Below, in pieces: positions 1 to 5,775 of a DNA stretch of 6,725 bases. This stretch comes from Clostridiaceae bacterium (GTDB lineage: Bacteria > Bacillota > Clostridia > DSM-8532), in NCBI GenBank assembly GCA_012727625.1, contig JAAYGP010000228.1, positions 1-6,725 of the forward strand, given 5' to 3'. Made by a program: the position numbers and the translations under genes. Position 1 is the stretch's first letter. Each line of letters begins with the position of its first letter. The notes below the pieces were generated by a model. That model had not been told where the DNA came from, did not search any database, and was given only the letters and a program-made list of their open reading frames with translations.

Positions 1-363
1 GAAGAAAAGGCTCCTGAAAATTTAAGCAAACCGGAAGAGGATTCAATTAAAGATAAAGAAGCCCAAAGAATACGCAAGGCAATATCAAAAAACTCATATG
101 TAATTGCCTTGGATTTAAAAGGTGAACAACCGGATTCCATACAATTTGCCGGAAAACTGTCCGGTCTGATGCTTAACGGATTAAGCCAGTTCACATTTAT
201 CATAGGCGGCTCCATTGGCCTTGATGAAAAGCTTCTTAAAGAAGCAGACTATAACCTTTGTATTTCAAACATGACTTTTACCCATCAACTTGCAAGAATC
301 ATTCTCCTTGAGCAGATCTACCGAAGCTTTAAAATTATGAATAACGAAACCTACCATAAATAG
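1..363 (+). CDS. rlmH: 23S rRNA (pseudouridine-1915-N3)-methyltransferase RlmH, 3' part
   Basis: RlmH is a small SPOUT-class, SAM-dependent enzyme that methylates N3 of pseudouridine 1915 in helix 69 of 23S rRNA on assembled 70S ribosomes. The frame is open from base 1 and gives 120 residues before TAG. Family members have about 159 residues, so roughly 39 N-terminal residues lie upstream of the window. Visible family marks are the EEKAPENLS segment at the left edge, YVIALDLKG (about residues 33-41), the glycine-rich FIIGGSIGL loop of the SAM-binding knot (about 66-74), and the C-terminal signature MTFTHQLARIILLEQIYR ending in YHK. The usual proline of MTFPHQL is a threonine here, a mild change. 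The body and C-terminus look intact. Identification by motif is firm; only the N-terminus is unseen. Confidence 0.95.
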   Translation, partial: EEKAPENLSKPEEDSIKDKEAQRIRKAISKNSYVIALDLKGEQPDSIQFAGKLSGLMLNGLSQFTFIIGGSIGLDEKLLKEADYNLCISNMTFTHQLARIILLEQIYRSFKIMNNETYHK

Positions 364-411
364 GAAAGGCAGTATTATCCTCATGACATAGTATAACAGA
401 AGCTTTGGATA

Positions 412-420
412 TGATATAAT
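412..420 (+). promoter_or_regulatory. Candidate extended -10 promoter element
   Basis: TGATATAAT matches the extended -10 consensus TGnTATAAT exactly. It lies about 50 bp after the rlmH stop. No good -35 hexamer sits 16-18 bp upstream (the 17-bp position reads TATAAC), which is tolerable for an extended -10 promoter. It would transcribe the spacer and then hflX. This rests on sequence match only. Confidence 0.4.
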
Positions 421-455
421 ATATTTGCTATTGAGTTGAGCGAGGTTATATTGGA

Positions 456-530
456 ATGAGTCTTGCAAAAAAGATTGAACAAGTATTAATAAATGAGCTT
501 AATCCTGAAAATTATCAAGACAATTATTAA
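456..530 (+). other. Doubtful 24-codon ORF
   Basis: ATG at 456 is preceded by GAGG (442-445) at a 10-nt spacing and lies 36 bp behind the extended -10 candidate. It opens a 24-residue peptide (MSLAKKIEQVLINELNPENY, then QDNY) ending in TAA. The peptide vaguely resembles the N-terminus of Nif3-like dinuclear-metal proteins, which often read as LEQ-LIN-E-LN followed by DYAPNGLQ. The stop falls where PNGLQ would be expected. It may be the beginning of a gene destroyed by the neighbouring IS-like insertion, a leader peptide, or chance. The resemblance is too short to assign a function. Confidence 0.2.
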
Positions 531-534
531 AATG

Positions 535-619
535 GCGGTCGCACTTGACCGTTTCGGTAGAGTTGCTGCGTTAGCGGCACAATGAAGCAGGAATCTCTCG
601 TCTTTCAGGGCAAAGATGA
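535..619 (+). mobile_element. Possible remnant of an IS200/IS605 (TnpB) right end
   Basis: The stretch resembles the tail of tnpB plus the right end of IS200/IS605-family elements, the region that also encodes the 3' part of TnpB omega-RNA. The phrase AATGAAGCAGGAATCTCTCG followed by TCTTTCAGGG is typical of such ends. Three hairpins can be drawn. CGGTC/GACCG spans 536-551. GTTGCT pairs with AGCGGC with two G-U pairs. TCGTCTTT (598-605) pairs with AAAGATGA (612-619) around a 6-nt loop, with one G-U pair. No tnpB or tnpA coding sequence is present and I found no left end, so it would be a decayed or solo end. The family call rests on remembered motif similarity and needs a database search. Confidence 0.4.
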
Positions 620-693
620 TGTAAAAATATGATACGACAGGTTAATAGTACCATTTAAATGACTTAAGTTTTGTGGAAAACGGAGATCTTTAA

Positions 694-2187
694 ATGCAGG
701 TTAACGGACAAACAGAGGGTTTAAAGAAAAGTTATATAAAGGATCTGGAGCAGATATACGATATTAAGGTTCCGAAAGGGCATCTTTTTACAACTGAAAT
801 GATAACGGTTATTGCCGGGATTACATGCCTTACCAACCGGGAAATAGCTGTTTATATCGACAGGAAAGGCAATGTACAGGATATAAGAATAGGGGACAGC
901 AAAACCGTTGCCTTGCCACGGGTTGACCAAAGAAGGAAAAAAACCGGTCTTTGCGGTGTGCGCTGTGTTCATACACATCCCGGCGGGAACAGCGCTCTTT
1001 CCGATCTGGACATCAGCACCCTTAAGCAGCTGAGGCTTGATATGATGATTGCTGTTGGGGTTAAAAACGGCCAGATAACCGGTGTTTCGGCTGCAATACC
1101 TGATGAGTCACTTAAGGGTGCCGAGCTTTTCGGACCATTTAAATCAACGCAAAAGGAGCTTCATGAATTAATGGAGCTTGTCCTAAAAAGGGAAAAATCA
1201 GGCATAGAAATATTGCTTTGGGATGACAGCGCGGAAAAAGCCTTGCTTATTGGGCTTGAAACACCTGGGACTCCAATCATAGGAGGAGTCAGCGAAGCGG
1301 AAATATCCATGCGTGAGCTGGAAGAGCTTGCAAGGACTGCGGGGGCTTATGTGGTTGATAAAATAATTCAGAAAAGAGCCGCAAGGGATGCCGCCTGCCT
1401 GGTAGGAAAGGGTAAGCTTGAGGAAATCAGCCATATAGTGCAAACAAAAGAGATCGATATATTAATATTCGATGAGGAACTTTCAGGTTCACAAATCAGA
1501 AATATAGAAACAGCCACACAAACAAAAGTTGTTGACAGAACAGGTCTGATTCTTGACATTTTTGCCGCCAGGGCCAAATCAAAAGAAGGAAAAATTCAGG
1601 TGGAGCTGGCACAGCTTAATTATATACTCCAAAGGCTAACAGGGTACGGCGCTTCTTTGTCAAGGCTCGGAGGCGGAATTGGTACGAGGGGGCCTGGTGA
1701 AACCAAGCTTGAAACAGATCGCAGACATATACGGAGACGTATTGATTATTTGAAAAATCAGCTTAATGAGATAAAAGATCAAAGGCAGACAATAAGGCGG
1801 GAGCGGGAGAAAAACAAAGTACCTCTTGTTTCTCTCGTAGGGTACACAAACTCCGGCAAATCCACACTTTTAAACGTCCTTTGCGCAGCGGATGTTTTTG
1901 CGGAAAACAAGCTTTTTGCAACACTTGATACTACAACCCGAAAGCTTGAACTTGAGGATAATTTTACAGTTTTATTGTCTGATACGGTAGGGTTTATCAG
2001 AAAACTTCCTCATCATCTTGTTGAAGCCTTTAAAGCGACGCTTGAAGAAGTTGTTCTTTCTGATCTTATCCTGATAGTTGCGGATATATCTGATCCGTTT
2101 TCTTATGATCATATTCGCGTTGTGGACGAAATTCTAAATGATTTGGGGGCAGCGGGAAAACCATCAATAGTTGTATGTAACAAATAG
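694..2187 (+). CDS. hflX: GTPase HflX with N-terminal JAMM-like domain, stopped by in-frame TAG
   Basis: HflX is a translational GTPase that binds the 50S E-site region and splits stalled or stress-damaged ribosomes. This frame gives 497 residues from ATG 694, with CGGAG 8 nt upstream. Residues about 1-165 form the clostridial N-terminal extension with a JAMM-like pattern: E50, H93-x-H95-P96, S103, D106. The HflX domain follows (about 195-370), with the family signature GGGIGTRGPGETKLETDRR at 326-344 and an Arg/Lys-rich helical linker to 375. The G domain shows G1 GYTNSGKST (383-391), G2 around TLDTTTR (410-416), G3 DTVGF (430-434), and the beginning of G4, N496-K497. The next codon is TAG, so the D of NKxD, the G5 motif and the C-terminal domain are lost unless the stop is read through. 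The next 99 codons in the same frame are clearly the missing end. This may be a recent nonsense mutation, a sequencing error, or a suppressed stop. Confidence 0.9.
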   Translation: MQVNGQTEGLKKSYIKDLEQIYDIKVPKGHLFTTEMITVIAGITCLTNREIAVYIDRKGNVQDIRIGDSKTVALPRVDQRRKKTGLCGVRCVHTHPGGNSALSDLDISTLKQLRLDMMIAVGVKNGQITGVSAAIPDESLKGAELFGPFKSTQKELHELMELVLKREKSGIEILLWDDSAEKALLIGLETPGTPIIGGVSEAEISMRELEELARTAGAYVVDKIIQKRAARDAACLVGKGKLEEISHIVQTKEIDILIFDEELSGSQIRNIETATQTKVVDRTGLILDIFAARAKSKEGKIQVELAQLNYILQRLTGYGASLSRLGGGIGTRGPGETKLETDRRHIRRRIDYLKNQLNEIKDQRQTIRREREKNKVPLVSLVGYTNSGKSTLLNVLCAADVFAENKLFATLDTTTRKLELEDNFTVLLSDTVGFIRKLPHHLVEAFKATLEEVVLSDLILIVADISDPFSYDHIRVVDEILNDLGAAGKPSIVVCNK

Positions 2188-2487
2188 GATAAGGTTGACT
2201 CTGATTTCCGAACCAGGTATATAAACGATTCAAGGGATGAAATTCTTATATCCGCGTTGACAGGAGACGGGATTGATCAGCTTAAGTCAATGATTAGAAA
2301 CGCGCTCGAACCTGAAACAAAGAAGATAAAATTGAAGGTACCATTTACAGAGGGGTGGGTGCTTCCCTATATATATGAAAATGGAATTGTTAAGGAAGTG
2401 GAATACCTTGAGGACTCATCCTTGATAAAAGCTGAAATGGAAAAAAAGTCAATTAACCGTGTCCTGCCCTTTATGGTTGGAGAATAA
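2188..2487 (+). pseudogene. hflX: C-terminal remainder of hflX after the in-frame amber codon
   Basis: These 99 codons plus TAA continue the hflX frame directly after the TAG. They begin DKVD, which supplies the D of the NKxD G4 motif. They then give ILISALTGDG, carrying the G5 SA motif, and end with the HflX C-terminal domain (EGWVLPYIYENGIVKEVEYL and the final VLPF). With the amber position counted, the whole gene would be 597 residues, the size expected for clostridial long-form HflX. There is no frameshift or second stop. The only internal start of note is TTG at 2257, without a convincing ribosome binding site and inside the G5 motif, so separate translation is unlikely. The conserved frame points to very recent loss, an assembly error or readthrough, not to long decay. 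Confidence 0.85.
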
Positions 2488-2547
2488 GTAAATAACAGTT
2501 TGCTTCTCTTTTTGGTGACGGATCTGTTTTTTGAGTTTTGTTAATTT

Positions 2548-2554
2548 CAGGAGG
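2548..2554 (+). promoter_or_regulatory. Ribosome binding site fixing the DUF2179 gene start
   Basis: CAGGAGG is a near-perfect Shine-Dalgarno sequence 9 nt before ATG 2564. It favours that ATG over the in-frame TTG at 2531, which lies upstream of the site and has no such sequence of its own. Confidence 0.85.
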
Positions 2555-2563
2555 TTTTTTATC

Positions 2564-3166
2564 ATGCAGGAGTTTTTGGAAACCGGTCTTTTTTCATGGG
2601 TTGTTCTTCCGCTTATTATTGTACTTGCCCGTGTTTTGGACGTTACGCTTGGAACATTAAGAATTATATTTGTATCACGGGGAAACCGTATTCTTGCACC
2701 CATACTGGGCTTTTTTGAAGTTCTTATCTGGATAGTTGTCATAAGCCAGATAATGAACAATGTGAACAACCCTATAAATTATTTTGCATATGCCTTTGGA
2801 TTTGCTTTGGGCAATTACCTGGGAATTAAAGCGGAAGATAAGCTTGCCATAGGTCTATTGGTTGTGCGCCTTTTTGTTATAGAAAGTGAAGAAGATATAA
2901 AAAACAAAATTATAAAAGCCGGTTATGGCGTTACATCAATCCAGGCAAAAGGTTCAACAAGGGATGTAACTATTCTATATTCTGTTATTAAAAGGAAAGA
3001 TCTGGATAGCTTTATATCAATCATTACGGAAGGAAACCCCAGGATATTTTACTCTGTGGAAACTGCCCGCGAGGCTCATTTAGGAATATACCCGCATAAT
3101 AATTCGCATATGGAACGTGGTTTTTTCCTGCGTAAATTGGGAAACAGCTTTATAAAAAGAAAATGA
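2564..3166 (+). CDS. UPF0316 / DUF5698-DUF2179 membrane protein
   Basis: This is a 200-residue protein of the UPF0316 family, known in many Firmicutes and without an established biochemical role. Three hydrophobic segments fill the N-terminal half, at about 9-29, 43-62 and 68-88. The conserved ARVLDVTLGTLRIIFVSRG (22-40) between the first two is typical of the DUF5698 part. Residues about 103-175 form the cytosolic DUF2179 domain, a small alpha/beta fold (VIESEEDIKNKIIKAGYGVT, then a strand-rich VTILYSVIKRKDLDSF). In other membrane families this domain is thought to bind a small ligand or regulate the membrane part. The tail is basic (RKLGNSFIKRK), consistent with a cytosolic C-terminus. The start at ATG 2564 is set by a strong AGGAGG. 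It lies 76 bp behind hflX with no strong terminator between, so co-transcription with hflX is possible. No specific substrate can be inferred. Confidence 0.88.
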   Translation: MQEFLETGLFSWVVLPLIIVLARVLDVTLGTLRIIFVSRGNRILAPILGFFEVLIWIVVISQIMNNVNNPINYFAYAFGFALGNYLGIKAEDKLAIGLLVVRLFVIESEEDIKNKIIKAGYGVTSIQAKGSTRDVTILYSVIKRKDLDSFISIITEGNPRIFYSVETAREAHLGIYPHNNSHMERGFFLRKLGNSFIKRK

Positions 3167-3170
3167 TCGC

Positions 3171-3199
3171 TTTACAAATATAGTATTTCTCGATAAGAT
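3171..3199 (+). promoter_or_regulatory. Candidate nrdJ promoter
   Basis: TTTACA (3171-3176; 5 of 6 to TTGACA) is followed after 17 bp by TAAGAT (3194-3199; 4 of 6 to TATAAT). Transcription would start near 3206, at the beginning of the 31-bp tandem repeat, so a repressor bound there would block initiation. An alternative -10, TACAAT at 3205-3210, has no matching -35. Assigned by inspection only. Confidence 0.35.
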
Positions 3200-3202
3200 A
3201 TA

Positions 3203-3264
3203 AATACAATATGTAGGTGCCGTTATTTTTTTCAATACAACATGTAGGTTCTGTTATTTTTTAC
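3203..3264 (+). repeat. Two 31-bp tandem repeats upstream of nrdJ, possible NrdR operator pair
   Basis: Copies at 3203-3233 and 3234-3264 agree at 27 of 31 positions. Each holds the dyad TACAAyATGTA (TACA, 3 nt, TGTA) at 3205-3215 and 3236-3246, then GTTATTTTTT. NrdR, the repressor of ribonucleotide reductase genes, binds paired 16-bp boxes (consensus near ACACWATATWTWGTGT) whose centres are about 31-32 bp, three helical turns, apart. By eye each copy matches that consensus at 11 of 16 positions, and the 31-bp period and the place before nrdJ are as expected. The GTGT right arm is poor, and the similarity extends beyond the box. Simple duplication or another regulator therefore remains possible. 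Confidence 0.5.
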
Positions 3265-3291
3265 AAAACAATAAACTATGGGGGTATACTT

Positions 3292-5601
3292 ATGAAAATT
3301 TCCGAGAACGCCGTGAAAGTACTAGAGAGAAGATATTTAGCCAAGGATGAAAACGGCAATTTAATTGAGACTCCGGAGCTGATGTTCAGACGTGTTGCAC
3401 AAACCGTTGCAATGGCAGATAAGGATTATGTTGATGAAAAAGAATTATCAGCCATTGAAGAACGGTTTTTCAATTTAATGACCAATCTTTATTTTTTACC
3501 AAACTCACCTACGCTCATGAATGCGGGAAGACCGCTGGGCCAGCTTAGCGCATGTTTTGTCTTACCTATTGATGACAGCAGGGAGGCCATTTTTGACAGC
3601 GTGAAAAACGCTGCTCTGATACACAAAAGCGGCGGCGGGACAGGCTTCAGTTTTTCAAGACTTCGCTCCAAGGGTTCTTCGGTAAACTCCACAGGGGGAG
3701 TTGCCAGCGGACCTGTCAGCTTTATGAGGGTTTTCAACTCTGCAACCGAGGCGGTTAAGCAGGGAGGCACAAGACGGGGCGCAAACATGGGCATCTTAAG
3801 AGTCGACCACCCTGATATTATTGAGTTTATAACCTGCAAACAGAATAACGCCAATATTACCAATTTTAACATCAGTGTGGGAATAACAGAAGAATTTATG
3901 GAAGCGGTTGAGCTTGGAAAAGACTACGATTTGATTGAGCCGAAGACAAAGACAAAAAGCGGAAGCCTTAATGCCCGGGAAGTATTTGATTTAATGGTTG
4001 AAATGGCGTGGAAAAACGGTGAGCCGGGTATTATTTTTTTGGACAGGCTCAACAAGGATAATGTTACTCCTGAACTTGGAGAAATAGAAAGCACTAATCC
4101 CTGCGGGGAGCAGCCATTACTCCCGTATGAAGCATGTAACCTGGGCTCGATAAATTTAAGCCTTATGATTCAGGAAACAGAAGACGGCCCTGTGGTGGAT
4201 TATGAAAAGTTAAAGGAAATTGTCCACGAATCAGTCCATTTTCTGGATAATGTAATAGATGTGAACAAATATCCTCTTAAAGAAATTGATGAAATGACCC
4301 GTGGCACCAGAAAAATCGGCCTTGGCGTGATGGGTTGGGCTGACATGCTCTTAAAGCTTGGAATTCCTTATGACTCCGACGAGGCAATTAACCTTGCCGA
4401 AGAAATTATGGGTTTCATCCGCAGGGAGGCCCGCGAAAAATCAATGGAACTGGCCAGGTTGAAAGGAACATTTCCATATTACGATAAAAGTATTTATAAA
4501 AGTCAAAACATAAAAATCAGAAACGCCACTGTAACAACAATCGCGCCAACGGGCACTCTCAGCATAATTGCGGGTGTTTCAAGCGGTATAGAGCCTCTTT
4601 TCGCCATATCGTACATCAAAAATGTTATGGATAATGATGAGCTTGTGGAAACAAATGCAATATTCAAGGAGGTAGCCAAAAAAAGAGGTTTCTATTCTGA
4701 TGAATTAATGAAAAAAATCGCTAAAAGAGGTGGGCTTCACGGCCTGGAAGAAGTACCCGAAGATGTCAGGAGGTTCTTTGTAACGGCCCATGACATTTCA
4801 CCCGGGTGGCATGTTAAAATGCAGGCAGCCTTTCAGAAGCACACTGATAATGCCGTATCTAAAACAGTGAATTTGCGCAATGACGCAACTGTCGATGATG
4901 TTCGGGAGGTATTTATTCAGGCATATAAAACAGGGTGTAAAGGTGTTACGATATACCGGGACGGCAGCCGTGAAATGCAGGTCTTAAATATCGGCAAGGT
5001 AAATACCAAAGAGAATGCGGCTGAAAGCGGCGGAAAATTTAAAATAACGACCAGGCCAAGACCTGATATAACAAATGGTTTTACGGAGAAAGTAAGAACT
5101 GGATGCGGAAATCTTTATATTACTGTGAATTATGACGAACAGGGCATTTGCGAAGTCTTCACAAACACCGGCCGGGCAGGAGGATGTCCGTCCCAGTCGG
5201 AAGCTACCAGCCGGTTGGTTTCAATAGCACTTCGCTCTGGTATGGATGCCGAATCAATTATAGAACAGTTAAAAGGCATACGCTGTCCGTCAACAATAAG
5301 GCAGAGAGATATGAAAGTACAGTCATGCCCCGATGCCATCGGACAGCGTATAGAAAAGGTCATGAATCACCAAAACGGAAACGGCAATAAAAAAGAAACC
5401 CTGAAGGAGGTTGAACCTGAGCCAAAGGGCGGAATAATTCAAAGACCCACAGCCAGGTTTGTTGAAAGTCTTGGTGGAAACGGAATTCAGAGCAAGCGCA
5501 ACTATCATGGTGATAATTGCTGTCCCGATTGCGGGGAGTTTCTGGAGCATGAAGGCGGCTGCAAAATGTGCCGAAGCTGTGGTTATTCGAAATGCGGATA
5601 G
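3292..5601 (+). CDS. nrdJ: Adenosylcobalamin-dependent (class II) ribonucleotide reductase NrdJ
   Basis: NrdJ reduces ribonucleotides to deoxyribonucleotides in the cytosol using a thiyl radical generated from adenosylcobalamin, so it works with or without oxygen. The 769-residue length fits the family. ATG 3292 with GGGGG 7 nt upstream begins the usual N-terminus (MKISENAVKVLERRYL); the in-frame extension to 3217 would run through the upstream repeat. The barrel carries C88 (in QLSACFV) and C282 (in ACNLGSINLS), the reducing cysteine pair, and the N269-P-C271-G-E273 motif with the radical cysteine C271. GGGTGFSFSRLRSKGS (114-129) and APTGTLS (418-424) are further family motifs. A TSCPD-type domain covers about 583-690. 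The tail has seven cysteines (743, 744, 747, 757, 760, 763, 768) in a zinc-ribbon-like arrangement ending CGYSKCG, which probably passes electrons from thioredoxin to the active site. No cobalamin riboswitch is visible upstream. The reading frame is intact. Confidence 0.96.
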   Translation: MKISENAVKVLERRYLAKDENGNLIETPELMFRRVAQTVAMADKDYVDEKELSAIEERFFNLMTNLYFLPNSPTLMNAGRPLGQLSACFVLPIDDSREAIFDSVKNAALIHKSGGGTGFSFSRLRSKGSSVNSTGGVASGPVSFMRVFNSATEAVKQGGTRRGANMGILRVDHPDIIEFITCKQNNANITNFNISVGITEEFMEAVELGKDYDLIEPKTKTKSGSLNAREVFDLMVEMAWKNGEPGIIFLDRLNKDNVTPELGEIESTNPCGEQPLLPYEACNLGSINLSLMIQETEDGPVVDYEKLKEIVHESVHFLDNVIDVNKYPLKEIDEMTRGTRKIGLGVMGWADMLLKLGIPYDSDEAINLAEEIMGFIRREAREKSMELARLKGTFPYYDKSIYKSQNIKIRNATVTTIAPTGTLSIIAGVSSGIEPLFAISYIKNVMDNDELVETNAIFKEVAKKRGFYSDELMKKIAKRGGLHGLEEVPEDVRRFFVTAHDISPGWHVKMQAAFQKHTDNAVSKTVNLRNDATVDDVREVFIQAYKTGCKGVTIYRDGSREMQVLNIGKVNTKENAAESGGKFKITTRPRPDITNGFTEKVRTGCGNLYITVNYDEQGICEVFTNTGRAGGCPSQSEATSRLVSIALRSGMDAESIIEQLKGIRCPSTIRQRDMKVQSCPDAIGQRIEKVMNHQNGNGNKKETLKEVEPEPKGGIIQRPTARFVESLGGNGIQSKRNYHGDNCCPDCGEFLEHEGGCKMCRSCGYSKCG

Positions 5602-5668
5602 TTGTTTCATTTTAAATGCAGAATTTTTTAGGTTTTTAACAATTTGTTTATCATAATTGAATCAAAAG

Positions 5669-5720
5669 TCCCCCATCTTTGAACTGAATTATTTGATGCA
5701 GTAAAAATACAGGCGGGGGA
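5669..5720 (+). promoter_or_regulatory. C-run/G-run inverted repeat in leader
   Basis: TCCCCC (5669-5674) can pair with GGGGGA (5715-5720) across 40 nt. Inside it, ACTG (5683-5686) can pair with CAGT (5699-5702). In otherwise AT-rich DNA the matched C5 and G5 runs stand out. The loop is too long and the following T-tract too far away and interrupted for a standard intrinsic terminator of nrdJ. It could be a leader-RNA structure for the next gene or a weak terminator. No known riboswitch core is recognised. Confidence 0.3.
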
Positions 5721-5722
5721 GA

Positions 5723-5752
5723 ATTATTTTTCACTTGTTTTGGAAAAATAAT
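5723..5752 (+). repeat. Perfect 10-bp inverted repeat before the dehydrogenase gene
   Basis: ATTATTTTTC (5723-5732) and GAAAAATAAT (5743-5752) are perfectly complementary around a 10-nt centre. The right arm ends 5 nt before the AAGGAG ribosome binding site (5758-5763) of the downstream gene. It could be an operator for a dimeric repressor, or a weak AT-rich hairpin next to the ribosome binding site. AT-richness raises the chance of coincidence, and there is no terminal T-run for a terminator. Confidence 0.35.
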
Positions 5753-5775
5753 ATGAAAAGGAGAATGGATATATT

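Larger units (their letters stand above)
364..693 (+). other. Spacer between rlmH and hflX, no firm gene
   Basis: This 330-bp stretch has no long reading frame. It holds the extended -10 candidate (412-420), a 24-codon ORF (456-530) and an IS200/IS605-like right-end fragment (about 535-619). The last 70 bp before hflX is AT-rich and ends in the hflX ribosome binding site CGGAG (681-685). I see no clear intrinsic terminator behind rlmH. Composition is uneven: the 535-611 part is visibly richer in GC than the flanks, as expected for an inserted remnant. Confidence 0.6.

Noticed and set aside
2185..2187. Pyrrolysine or global TAG reassignment explaining the hflX amber codon
   Set aside because: rlmH (361-363) and nrdJ (5599-5601) end in TAG at their natural C-termini, so TAG works as a normal stop here.
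2257..2487. Independent small gene starting at TTG 2257
   Set aside because: It is the tail of HflX in the same frame, starts within the G5 motif, and has no convincing ribosome binding site.
2494..2532. Intrinsic terminator after hflX (AACAG/CTGTT then a T-run)
   Set aside because: The stem is only 5 AT-rich pairs around a 25-nt loop, too weak to call.
3167..3291. Cobalamin riboswitch upstream of the B12-dependent reductase
   Set aside because: The spacer is only 125 bp, largely filled by the tandem repeat, and lacks the B12-box core and the extended structured region.
3217..3291. 25-codon N-terminal extension of NrdJ
   Set aside because: It reads through the 31-bp repeat, has no family similarity, and ATG 3292 matches the usual NrdJ N-terminus.
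5148..5390. 80-codon plus-strand ORF within the 3' part of nrdJ
   Set aside because: It lies out of frame inside the conserved TSCPD-domain coding region, with no family motif of its own.
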